A stretch of 64,000 bases of DNA from the NCBI RefSeq assembly GCF_016756615.1, contig NZ_AP023262.1, forward strand, positions 4,341,501 to 4,405,500, in the 5' to 3' direction. The position numbers and the translations under genes were made by a program. The notes below the pieces were generated by a model, which was given only the letters and a program-made list of their open reading frames with translations, was not told the DNA's origin and did no database searches. Every line of letters starts with the position of its first letter. Position 1 is the stretch's first letter. Below are positions 49,601 through 57,705 of the stretch, in pieces. The DNA is from Mesorhizobium sp. L-8-3 (GTDB taxonomy: Bacteria; Pseudomonadota; Alphaproteobacteria; Rhizobiales; Rhizobiaceae).

Positions 49601-52600
49601 GGGACAAGGTTCCTGCACCTCGTCGTCGTACTGCAACACGCTTCCGGTCAACAGCTACGGCGTCGTGGTGCAGAGCATCGGCGGCGGCGGCGGGTTCGGC
49701 GGCTCGGCGCTGGCGGAGGCGGTCGCGCTTGCGATTCCGGTGTCGGAGGATGTCCAGGTCGGTGTTGCCGCGGGCTCTGCGGTCGGCGGGACGGGCGGCG
49801 GCGGCGGCGTTGGCGGGAAGGCTCAGTTCGCCCTGTCGGACGGCAGCGCGATCGCCACCAGCGGCCAGGGCTCCACGGCCGTGCTGGTGCAGAGCGTCGG
49901 CGGCGGCGGTGGCGTCGGTGGCAATGCCTCTGCGCTCGCCACCGTGATTGGATATGACTACACGCCCGAGAACGCCACGTCGCTCGCCGTCACGGCAACC
50001 TTCGCGACGGGTGGCGATGGCGGCGTCGCCGGCAATGGCGGTGAGGTGCTGGTGGTGCTCGGTGGCACGATCGCGTCGGATGGTACCCCCTCGCAGGATC
50101 CGGCCGGCAGTGCCGCGACCACCATCGTCACCTATGGCGACTATGCGAACGGCGTGACGGCGCAATCGATCGGCGGCGGCGGCGGCGATGCCGGTTATGG
50201 CAGCGGCAATACGCAGTCCTTCGGCACCGGCACCAGCACGTCAATCGGCGTTGTCCAGGGCTCGAGCGGTGGGAGCGGCGGCGATGGCGACGAGGTGCAT
50301 GCCTATCTCTTTGCCGGAAACGGCATCACGACCTATGGCTCGGGCGCAATCGGCATTGCGGCGCTGTCGGTCGGCGGCGGTGGCGGCTCATCCCAGGGTG
50401 GCTCCCTCAGCGTTGCCCAGAGCTTCACGGCAGGCGGCCAGGACTACAAGCCCAGCCTGAACATCGAGATGGGCACCACCGGCGCTGGCGGCGGCGCAGG
50501 CGACAACGTTTCGGTCACCGTGGCGGCCCCCATCGCGACCCATGGCGGCGACGCGACCGGCGTGCTGGCGCAGTCGATTGGCGGCGGCGGCGGGCTCAGC
50601 GGCTCGGCCGGTGCCGATGCGTCGGCAGACAATCCGATCGTTCCCGGCCTTGCTGCGCGCGAGGGGACGAGCGAGGTTGCCGGCTTCCTTAAGAACTATT
50701 TCAGCGGCGATGATCAATCCCTTCCGACGGTCGACGCCACTTTCTCGCTTACGATAGGCGGCTCGGGCGGCGCTGGCGGCATCGGCGGCACCGTTTCTGT
50801 CGACCTTTCCGCGGCCATCGCGACGGCCGGCGACTGGGCCAACGGCATCGTTGCGCAGTCGATCGGCGGCGGTGGTGGCAAGGGCGGCACTGCCGCCGCA
50901 AGCGGCACGGGCGGGATCCCCGAAATCACCATCAACGCCGACGTGGCCCTGGGGGGCAGCGGTGGCGCCGGTGGTGACGGCGGCCAGGTGACCGTCAATC
51001 TGGGTGAGGGCGATACGGCCATCGGCACCGCCGGCTACGCGGCGGCGGCAGTGGTCGCGCAGAGCATCGGCGGCGGCGGCGGGATGGGCGCCGACGGCTC
51101 CGACAGTGCGGCGGGCCTGATGTCCGTGGGCGGTTCCGATGGCGGCAGCGGCGGCGGGGGCGGCGACGGTCAGTTGGTGACGCTGAATTACGGAAACGCC
51201 GGCGGCACCCATATCACCACCACGGGCGACGCGGCCGACGGCATCGTCCTGCAATCGGTCGGCGGCGGCGGCGGCATCGCGGGCGCAGGCAGCAGCCTCT
51301 TCATTCCCTCGTTCCTGATGTCCGACCAGATGCTGTCCCTTACCGCGGGCGGCAGTTCGGCCGTGGGTGGCGACGGCGGCGACGTGACGCTCGAGGAGAA
51401 TTACTTCAACGCCGACAACACGCTCGACATCTCGACGGGCGGCGATTTCGCCTTCGGCATCCTGGCGCAGTCGATCGGCGGCGGCGGCGGCCTCGTGACC
51501 GTTCAGCCGAGCGCGGGGACCGTGACGACAGAACTCGGCAGCACGGCGGGGAGCGGTGACGGCGGAACCGTACATGTCTTCGCCACCAACGTCACAGTCG
51601 TCACCAATGGTATCGCGGCGCATGGCATTGTCGCGCAGTCGATCGGCGGCGGCGGCGGTCTCGTTCGCGTGGCGGATGCGAGCAACGATAGTCCTGCGCT
51701 GACGACCTCCTGGGACGGGGTCAACCTGGGCCTGCATCAAGGAAGCGGAAGCGGCGGAGACCTCGTATACGTCTATGCCGGCGGCGGTGGCAACATTGCC
51801 GTGAGCGGCGCAGGCGCGGTCGGCATCCTGGCGCAGTCGATCGGCGGCGGCGGCGGGCTGGTCATCGACGACGACTCGATGTTTGCCGGCTCCTCCAACG
51901 CAGCTTATCACAAGGTCTGTATCGGAACTTGCGGCAGCGGCGGTGCCGTCACAGCGTGGGTGGACGTGGGTAGCACGGTGTCGGCTACCGGTGAGAACGG
52001 CATCGGCGTTTTCGCGCAAAGCCAGGGTTACGGGACGAACGGGCAGATCATCGTCAAGGTGGATGGCACCGTAACCGGCGGGAGTGGCGCCGGCGCCGCC
52101 GGCATTTGGTTCGATGGCGGCTCCTCCAATGAGCTCACCGTAAGCGGGACTGTCACCACCGTGGACGGAACGGATGGCACGGCCGTCACGGCCACTTCCG
52201 GGACAGATTCTGGGACAGTGACCATTACCAATAACGGCACGATCATCGGTTCGATCTATGGCTCGACCGATTCGGGTGCCGTCTCCGCGGCCACGAGCGC
52301 CGCCTTCGCCCTGAAGGCGGCGTCCGGACCCTCGGTGACCATGCACAATCGCGGCACCTATCACGCCGGCGCCGTGATGGATGGAACGCTTCGCAACAGC
52401 GGCACCGTGAATGTCGGGATGCCGGGCGAACTGCTTGTCACCAGTGTCACCGGCGATTTCATCCAGACCGGCGACGGCCGGCTCGGCGTGACCGTCGATT
52501 CCCTCAACGCCACCGCCAGCCACCTCAAGGTCGACGGTTACGCCTCCATCGACGGCCTCGTCGTGCCGACGGCGGTGACCCTTCTGCCCGGCTCGCTCGC

Positions 52601-53816
52601 CGTGGCGACATCAGGAGATCTCGACACCACGGCCGACGCATTGGATTCGCTGCTGTTCCGGTGGGATGCCGCGCAATCCGGCAACCAGCTGGTCATCACG
52701 CCGCACGCGAACTTCAAGGCGGACGGGGTTTCCCTGACCGCCAGCCAGGCGACGCTCGCCGATCACTTCGGCCGGAAGTGGGACGCCGCCGACCCCGCCT
52801 TCGCCAGGCATTTCGCCACCCTGTCCCACATCGATGGAGCGCAGGACTATGCGGCCGCCCTCGACGAATATTCGAGCAAGGATATCTATGCGCAGGCAAT
52901 GGCCCTGGCCAATTCGGCGGGCACCATTCTCGGCTCGTCGATGAGTTGCCCGGTCTTCGTCGACCAGAAGGTGCAGCTCGAGGAAGACACCTGCCTCTGG
53001 CTAAGCGTCTCCGGCCGCTGGAGCGATCAGGACGCGACGGGCGAAGTTCAGGGCTATGACGTCACGACCACCAGCTACCGCATCGGCGGCCAGTACGAGG
53101 TTGCGCCAGACTGGTTTCTCGGCGGCTCCTTCGCCTATGGAACCACCTCGGCGACGATGGATGGCGGCTCCTTCGGCGACGGCCAGACCTTCGACGGCTC
53201 CATCGCGCTGAAGCACACGGCCGGCCCCTGGATGTTCGCCGGTTCGGTGGCGCTGGCCCAGGGCTCGTATGATGTCAGCCGCCAGGTCAACCTGCCTGCA
53301 TTCATCGCGCCGCTGGAGAGCGATCCCAGCATCCTGCTCGCCGGCGCGCGGCTGCGCGCCGCCTACCAGTTCACCTTCGACGACTGGTACATCCGGCCCT
53401 ATGGCGATCTCGACGTGGTCTATTCGCATATGCCGGGGGTGCAGGAAACGGGCTCTCCCCTCTATGCGCTGGATCTCGGAAGCAGCAGCAGGACCAATGT
53501 CGCGCTTTCGATGATGGTGGAGTTCGGCGGCCGCGTCGACCTCGACCCGCAGACGACGCTCAGGCCCTACGCCGCCTTCGGCGTCAGCTACCTGCCCGAC
53601 AACAACCGCTCGATCGACGGCCGCTTCGTCAACGAAACCGTCGACAACGGAACCTTCAGCGATTTCCTGGAGGCGCCGGAGGTGCTCGGCCGGATCGACC
53701 TCGGCCTGCAGCTCTACAGCGGCAACCGCTTCGACGTGAAGGCCGGATATACCGCCGACATCGGTGATTCCTATCTGAGCCAGACCGCCAGCGCGCGGGT
53801 CGGTTTCCACTTCTGA
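46653..53816 (+). CDS. Giant glycine-rich autotransporter
   Basis: ATG 46653 lies eight bases after GGACG. The 2387-residue product has an unusually long signal region: a charged N-terminus of about 50 residues, then the hydrophobic core VLGSLVTGLLGTAAWFAL and cleavage near residue 78 (TLAQE). The passenger of about 2000 residues consists of GG.GG-rich repeats with a recurring Q-S-I/V-GGGGG unit (about 14 near-identical copies, plus variants such as AQSVAGAGG), spaced at tens to over a hundred residues, the pattern of a glycine-rich beta-helix. The last 270 residues from CLWLSVSGRWSDQ are an autotransporter beta-barrel ending in the usual aromatic residue (ARVGFHF). It is a surface adhesin-like protein; target unknown. 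No neighbour appears dedicated to it. Confidence 0.92.
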   Translation: MMKRSSYCRSTTGSPLRRKAEARSRTASNERCDPGAARPVQAGRPATAGRQSAVLGSLVTGLLGTAAWFALPGQTLAQENYCSVQNNVYGCNIPAGTYTSPVSVVEPFDSVIQKQSMTVTNLGGINIISSSEPAGAWGIAALSATANGVFLGQVSNGDTYGMTISNQGAIGLTPGTATGVDNYIFGIYVLQAADVGGSSESGVTLTNSAAIDMNLSGVQAWGGAAIRATDQGGTSLGASTGAAVTNSGAITATMSGQQGFAGIQAVSLGGDAGPSEQGGSAGTASIVNSAAVDVTWTWQDVGSINNGVYGLQALSQGGNGGSNDDGAGGTGGSGGSASVTLTEGGDVTVNVSDTPPSSSAPYSAGVLAAVIGGDGAAGAGGKHYSGGNGAAAGGPAQISVTDASVVTTGDLLPGIFELLQSGAGGAGGCQDGKDCEYSDTHGEENAGYAGHVLGAGSITVGAQSQPVTVSTTGDQSAAIQMFLLGGDGGNGGSDNALSNDQDAGNGGNGGVVYGQATVTLGGTGQNLVTVTTAGDSSPGINVASLGGNGGLGGFFHAGSGGTNSGGIAGSGGSAGDITIALTAASIATNGATSSPGIVAQSIGGTGAEGGSVTGSNSAKGGGGGNGGNGGAVTVTLDSASSITTQGADSIGILAQSVAGAGGNAGTANGEDTSTGGDGGSGGAGGNVTVENDGAITTAGATARGILAQSLAGAGGTGGSVWSIFHSGGGTGGAGGSVGAVSVTNSGSIATSGSNAQGILLQSIGGSGGAGGQASGLFDSVGGNADTNPLAADGNSVTFTSDGGSILTTGISATGVMGQSIGGGGGDGGGASSILVSVGGSGGAGGDGGTVTATLGTGTQIVTEGDASAAVLMQSIGGGGGNAGNASSDGLFKTVAIGGSGGSGGVGGDATISADGTTIVTSGSTSAGLLVQSIGGGGGVGGQALSGAVGPGVAYAISVGGSGGDGGRAYTAAATVSGGSLIATGQGSCTSSSYCNTLPVNSYGVVVQSIGGGGGFGGSALAEAVALAIPVSEDVQVGVAAGSAVGGTGGGGGVGGKAQFALSDGSAIATSGQGSTAVLVQSVGGGGGVGGNASALATVIGYDYTPENATSLAVTATFATGGDGGVAGNGGEVLVVLGGTIASDGTPSQDPAGSAATTIVTYGDYANGVTAQSIGGGGGDAGYGSGNTQSFGTGTSTSIGVVQGSSGGSGGDGDEVHAYLFAGNGITTYGSGAIGIAALSVGGGGGSSQGGSLSVAQSFTAGGQDYKPSLNIEMGTTGAGGGAGDNVSVTVAAPIATHGGDATGVLAQSIGGGGGLSGSAGADASADNPIVPGLAAREGTSEVAGFLKNYFSGDDQSLPTVDATFSLTIGGSGGAGGIGGTVSVDLSAAIATAGDWANGIVAQSIGGGGGKGGTAAASGTGGIPEITINADVALGGSGGAGGDGGQVTVNLGEGDTAIGTAGYAAAAVVAQSIGGGGGMGADGSDSAAGLMSVGGSDGGSGGGGGDGQLVTLNYGNAGGTHITTTGDAADGIVLQSVGGGGGIAGAGSSLFIPSFLMSDQMLSLTAGGSSAVGGDGGDVTLEENYFNADNTLDISTGGDFAFGILAQSIGGGGGLVTVQPSAGTVTTELGSTAGSGDGGTVHVFATNVTVVTNGIAAHGIVAQSIGGGGGLVRVADASNDSPALTTSWDGVNLGLHQGSGSGGDLVYVYAGGGGNIAVSGAGAVGILAQSIGGGGGLVIDDDSMFAGSSNAAYHKVCIGTCGSGGAVTAWVDVGSTVSATGENGIGVFAQSQGYGTNGQIIVKVDGTVTGGSGAGAAGIWFDGGSSNELTVSGTVTTVDGTDGTAVTATSGTDSGTVTITNNGTIIGSIYGSTDSGAVSAATSAAFALKAASGPSVTMHNRGTYHAGAVMDGTLRNSGTVNVGMPGELLVTSVTGDFIQTGDGRLGVTVDSLNATASHLKVDGYASIDGLVVPTAVTLLPGSLAVATSGDLDTTADALDSLLFRWDAAQSGNQLVITPHANFKADGVSLTASQATLADHFGRKWDAADPAFARHFATLSHIDGAQDYAAALDEYSSKDIYAQAMALANSAGTILGSSMSCPVFVDQKVQLEEDTCLWLSVSGRWSDQDATGEVQGYDVTTTSYRIGGQYEVAPDWFLGGSFAYGTTSATMDGGSFGDGQTFDGSIALKHTAGPWMFAGSVALAQGSYDVSRQVNLPAFIAPLESDPSILLAGARLRAAYQFTFDDWYIRPYGDLDVVYSHMPGVQETGSPLYALDLGSSSRTNVALSMMVEFGGRVDLDPQTTLRPYAAFGVSYLPDNNRSIDGRFVNETVDNGTFSDFLEAPEVLGRIDLGLQLYSGNRFDVKAGYTADIGDSYLSQTASARVGFHF

Positions 53817-53968
53817 TGCCAACGGCCGCAACATCGACCGTTGGAGCGCGACCGCGCGATCCACGCCCGTGCTTTCCGAGTACGATTTCGGGCCGATGCG
53901 GTAGCGCGAAAGCCAAGCGGCCCGGAGGGGCCGCGCCGGCGATTGGGTCAGCGGCTGCGGCCTTCTGT

Positions 53969-54057
53969 CTTCTCCCCGTCCTTCACGGGGAGAGATGCCG
54001 GTCCACCCTCCGCAGCTGCAGCGCAGCTGCTGCGGAGGACGGGCAGGCAGATGAGGA
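53969..54057. repeat. Dispersed palindromic element (type A, partial copy)
   Basis: CTTCTCCCC...CGGGGAGAG, GCCGGTCCACCCTCCGCAGC and GGAGGACGGGCAGGCAGATG match the element at 15304-15410, with an extra GCAGCGCA insertion in the CGCAGC hairpin. The 53817-54342 gap has no other gene that I can support. Confidence 0.8.
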
Positions 54058-54342
54058 GCGGCGCAAACGCCACAAAAATCGCTCCTCGACGTCGCGCCCT
54101 CGGAGTTTGAGATGCCCTGGAATGCCGTTGGCATGATGCCTTCTCTCCGGTCCGGCCCTGTCTCCACAGCCTTGCCGGATCGGAACGCTTGCCTGCGGCA
54201 TCGCGGTCGGGCAATTGTTGCAGATGCGTCGGCCCGAAGATCGGCATCGGTTTTCGGGCCGACGCGTCGTTTCAAACGGATAGGGCGTCATTATCGCGTC
54301 GAAGGCACGCGCGGCGCTCCACGACAAAGGGGGTTATGGCCG

Positions 54343-54870
54343 ATGTCGGGTTCATCAAGGATTTGTGCGGTGACCGCTGCCGCCCTCATGGCGCTTTGCG
54401 CGTCGGCCGTAGCCCAGGAAGCCGGCCTGCCGGGCGGTGCCTCCTCGCTGAAGGAAACCTATGAGGATTGGGAGCTCTCCTGCCAGGCGACGCCGAAGCC
54501 GGTCTGCGCGGTTTCCCATCAGCAGTCGCAGCAGAACGGGCAGCGCTTGCTGGCGATCGAATTGGGCAAGGGGCAGGAGGGTGGCGTCGCGGGCAATCTC
54601 GTCCTGCCCTTCGGCCTGCAACTCGCCGCCGGCGCAACGCTTCAGGTCGACGATGGTGCAGCCGGCAAGCCGCTGCCTTTCTCCACCTGCCTGCCCGCCG
54701 GCTGCCTTGTGCCCCTCAGCTTCGACGCCAAGGCTGCCGCGCCGCTGCGCGCAGGCACGACGCTCAAGGTCACCGTCAAGAGCCTCGACCAGAAGGACGT
54801 GGCCTTGTCGGTATCGTTGAAGGGGCTGGCTGCGGCGCTGGATCGGTTGAAGGTGCTGGTCGGGGCTTAG
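54343..54870 (+). CDS. Invasion-associated locus B (IalB) family protein
   Basis: Start 54343 (MSGSSRICAVTAAALMALCA) gives a signal peptide with cleavage after AVAQ near residue 24. The 175-residue protein has the IalB pattern: Y.DWELSCQATPKPVCAVS with paired cysteines, GLQLAAGATLQVD, LPFSTCLPAGCLVPLSF, and LKVTVKSLDQKDVALSVSLKG at the end. In Bartonella the family is linked to red-cell invasion, but homologues are common in soil Rhizobiales with unknown function. It is exported, probably periplasmic or surface. GGGGG lies ten bases before the ATG. Confidence 0.85.
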   Translation: MSGSSRICAVTAAALMALCASAVAQEAGLPGGASSLKETYEDWELSCQATPKPVCAVSHQQSQQNGQRLLAIELGKGQEGGVAGNLVLPFGLQLAAGATLQVDDGAAGKPLPFSTCLPAGCLVPLSFDAKAAAPLRAGTTLKVTVKSLDQKDVALSVSLKGLAAALDRLKVLVGA

Positions 54871-55335
54871 GGGGCGGGGGCTGGCTGGCCATCTCGGCGG
54901 TCGCGGCTGACAACGTGGACGGATATCGACTCGGCATTTCGGCCAGCCAAGCCGAATTGGGAAAAGGGCTCGTTGTGAGCCTGGAAGCAGAAGTTCGCGC
55001 CGCCGATTCGAAATGTCGGCTTCGCGCCAATAGCGGTCATTCCGGCGCGTACCTGACGATCCCCAAAGCGGTCGTTTGTCAGTTGCTGAGCCGCGGCGTC
55101 TGCACTGCCGCGCCGAACAGGCGCTGGCAATCAGCCCGCGTCAGTCACCCGGACGCAGGCTGCTCGGGCGCAATGAACAGTCTTCCGAGGCGGTGACCGC
55201 GGGGCCATGCGCGGACCAGCGAACTCGATCGGTCTCGCCCTCGATCCTGAACTCGTTGCCTAGATTCCCGCCCCACAGCTTCGTGCGGAAGCTGCTGTCG
55301 TCCGTATTCTGGGCCTCTTCGACACCGGGGGGCGA
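54871..55335. other. Intergenic region with repeat-like remnants
   Basis: No supported gene. On the minus strand it contains a frame with MTAIGAKPTFRI, a stretch that recurs as a spurious ORF in many rhizobial genomes and is likely a repeat remnant. The rest shows no ribosome binding site or motif that I can identify. Confidence 0.45.
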
Positions 55336-56256
55336 TCATTCCGCCGCCTGCGGATTGTCGGCGACGGGCATGCGCATCCACATCGCCGCGATGGCAAAGC
55401 CTACCGTGAGGTGGACGACGCCCCAGAGAATGGACGTGATTGCGACGCCAGCCAGCTCGGGGAAGAACGCGACGGCCAGGCCGATCGCGAGCGCGACGTT
55501 CTGGAACGCGACTTCGAGGGTGACTGCCCGACGGTCGGCGGCCACAAGGCCCGAAGCACGAGCGAGACCCCAGCCCAACAAGACGGCAACGGTGAAGGTG
55601 ACGAGAACCGGGGGGAGCGCGATGCTGGCGAAGCTGCCGAGGACGCTCATGTTGCCCAGCAGCAGAATCGCCACAACGACGGCGAATACAAGACCGGCGA
55701 TGCGGCGTACCCAATGCCGGATATTGTCGGTGGTCGCGGGACTCTTGGCGCGGATGATCATGCCCGCCGCGACCGGGACAATCAGCATGATGAGCAGCAC
55801 CATGACCACCCGTACCGGCTCGATTTCGATCCGTTCGATCATCGCCCGGGTCTCGGGGTTCATCGGGGCCCAGAACGCGAACAAGAGGGGTGTGACGACG
55901 ATGCTGAACAATGTGGAGATCGCCGTCATGCTGACCGAGGTGGCCACGCTCCCTCGCGCCACTCCGGTCAGGTAGTTCGACAGCGCCCCGGCGGGACAGC
56001 AGGACACGAGCAGCAAGCCGAGCGCGATGCTTGGCGTCGCCGCCATCAGCATGCCGATGCCGGAGGCGGCCGCCGGCAGGACGAGGTACTGGGCAGCCAG
56101 TCCGACGCCGGGCGCCCTGGGGCTCTTGAGAACCCTGCGGAACTGGTCCCAGGTCAGGTCCAGCGCCACGGCAAAGACCAGAAAACCAACCATGACAGCG
56201 ACGGCCAGCCCGGCCCTTGGGCTGAAGTTGAACAGAGCCTGATCGATCGATTCCAT
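55336..56256 (-). CDS. Bile acid:sodium symporter family transporter
   Basis: ATG 56256 follows AAAGGTGAAAGAC. The 306-residue protein has about nine to ten membrane spans and the family fold (SBF): ALGLLLVSCCPAGALSNYLT with the cysteine pair, MTAISTLFSIVVTPLLFAFW, and FAFQNVALA in the second half (EVAFQNVALAIGLAVAFFPE). The substrate in bacteria is unclear. It is convergent with the IalB-family gene, leaving a 465-base gap. It is followed upstream by a flavin monooxygenase gene. Confidence 0.85.
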   Translation of the reverse strand: MESIDQALFNFSPRAGLAVAVMVGFLVFAVALDLTWDQFRRVLKSPRAPGVGLAAQYLVLPAAASGIGMLMAATPSIALGLLLVSCCPAGALSNYLTGVARGSVATSVSMTAISTLFSIVVTPLLFAFWAPMNPETRAMIERIEIEPVRVVMVLLIMLIVPVAAGMIIRAKSPATTDNIRHWVRRIAGLVFAVVVAILLLGNMSVLGSFASIALPPVLVTFTVAVLLGWGLARASGLVAADRRAVTLEVAFQNVALAIGLAVAFFPELAGVAITSILWGVVHLTVGFAIAAMWMRMPVADNPQAAE

Positions 56257-56394
56257 GTCTTTCACCTTTGAATGCGCGGGGGCGGAGCCGGCTGTTCGCG
56301 ACTTGCGAGGGGTGGAAGCGCTTGCGGCGCTGGCGCGCGATCGTGGCCGCCATCGCCCACGCTTGTTTCAGCGGGGACTCCGGGAGGCGCGGCA

Positions 56395-57603
56395 TCAGCC
56401 ATTTCTTGCAGCGTCAATCCAGCCCACGACACGGCGGGCGTCGCGCCCGACGCCTGAGACCAACGGCGAGGACACTGCATATTGGAAATGAAGCCCGGCG
56501 AAATACAGCCCAGCCACGTCGGTTGATTTGCCGAACCGGTGGCGAGGGTCGCCGCGCCCGTCCAGGACCGGCAGGTCGATCCAGTCGAAGCCGGGATCGA
56601 AGCCGGTGCACCAGATCACGCTCGCAAAAGCGACTTCTGCGCCGTCGTCGGCGACCGCCTTGCCGTCTCTGATCCGGGCGATTTTCCCGATCCGCCGCAC
56701 CCCGGCGCGCTTCAGCTGACCCGGCCGTGTCCGGATCAGCGGCATGCCGTGACCGTGCATCCTGGAGCGGAACTTGCGCCCCATCGGCGTCCGCATCGTC
56801 AGAATGCGATGAAACAGTCCGCGAATGACGAGGCGAACCAGCAGTTTTCGTCCAAGGAAGCCGACGGGATCGAACGGAATGTGGCCGACGTCACGTCCGG
56901 ACAAATAGACCTTGTGCGTCTTGGCCAGGTCCATTGCGATCTCGGCGCCCGAGTTGCCGGCGCCGACCAGCAGCACCGGGCCGTTCGGAAGCTGGGCGGG
57001 GTTACGGTATTCGTGCGAGTGCATCTGGAAAACCTGCGGGTCCAGATCGTTGGCCAAGGCCGGCAGGCGCGGCTTCTGATAGCTTGCCGCCGCGACAACC
57101 ACGCGGTCCGCCTCACAAACGCGGTCCTTGGTTTCCAGGCGGAAGCGGCCGTTCGCCTTGTGCAGCCGCCTGACCGGCTCGTTCACGCGCACCGGCAGGT
57201 CGAATTTCGCGGCATATGCTTCGAGGTAATCCGCCATCTCGTCCTTGGTGGGAAAGGTGTCCTTGTGCGCCGGGAAACGATAGCCGTCGAGCGAGTCGAA
57301 CTTCGCCGGCGTGAAGAGGCGCAGCGAGTCCCAGCGGTTGCGCCAGACGTCGCCGACGCGGGGCGCACCCTCAAGGATGACATGGTCGATGCCTCTCCGC
57401 TTGAGGTGATAGCTGACGGACAGTCCCGCCTGGCCGGCGCCGATCACCACGACGTCGTGACGTTCGGGCCTGGCTTCGGCCGGTTGCCGGAGCGATGCCG
57501 CCGGGAATGTGTCCGGTTGGGTTCTGAGCAGATTCCCCGTTTCCACCAGGTCGGCGGGGTGGCGGCCGGTGCGGGCCCTGTCGGATGTGCGTGTGTCGGC
57601 CAT
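56395..57603 (-). CDS. Flavin-containing monooxygenase
   Basis: The 402-residue protein has a first FAD motif (VVVIGAGQAGLSVSYHLKR, about residues 51-69), a hydrolysed-type sequence WRNRWDSLRLFTP, a second NADPH motif (VLLVGAGNSGAEIAMDL) and the ATGF-like WCTGFDPGFDW near the end. This set marks the group of FMO-like oxidoreductases. It has a 45-residue N-terminal extension with no signal. It probably oxidises a small organic molecule with NADPH and O2. It lies 102 bases from a LuxR-type regulator and may be controlled by it. Confidence 0.88.
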   Translation of the reverse strand: MADTRTSDRARTGRHPADLVETGNLLRTQPDTFPAASLRQPAEARPERHDVVVIGAGQAGLSVSYHLKRRGIDHVILEGAPRVGDVWRNRWDSLRLFTPAKFDSLDGYRFPAHKDTFPTKDEMADYLEAYAAKFDLPVRVNEPVRRLHKANGRFRLETKDRVCEADRVVVAAASYQKPRLPALANDLDPQVFQMHSHEYRNPAQLPNGPVLLVGAGNSGAEIAMDLAKTHKVYLSGRDVGHIPFDPVGFLGRKLLVRLVIRGLFHRILTMRTPMGRKFRSRMHGHGMPLIRTRPGQLKRAGVRRIGKIARIRDGKAVADDGAEVAFASVIWCTGFDPGFDWIDLPVLDGRGDPRHRFGKSTDVAGLYFAGLHFQYAVSSPLVSGVGRDARRVVGWIDAARNG

Positions 57604-57705
57604 GGCTCTTCTCCTGTGGTCGTTGCGGAGACGAGCCTAGTCCTCTGGACACGCGGCTTTCATCGTTCGTATGACCCATGCCGCATCTTTCAGGAATGGG
57701 GTGTT

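Noticed and set aside
50388..52523. 711-codon minus-strand ORF over the autotransporter
   Set aside because: It results from the GGC-rich repeats read backwards, with no start signal or family features.
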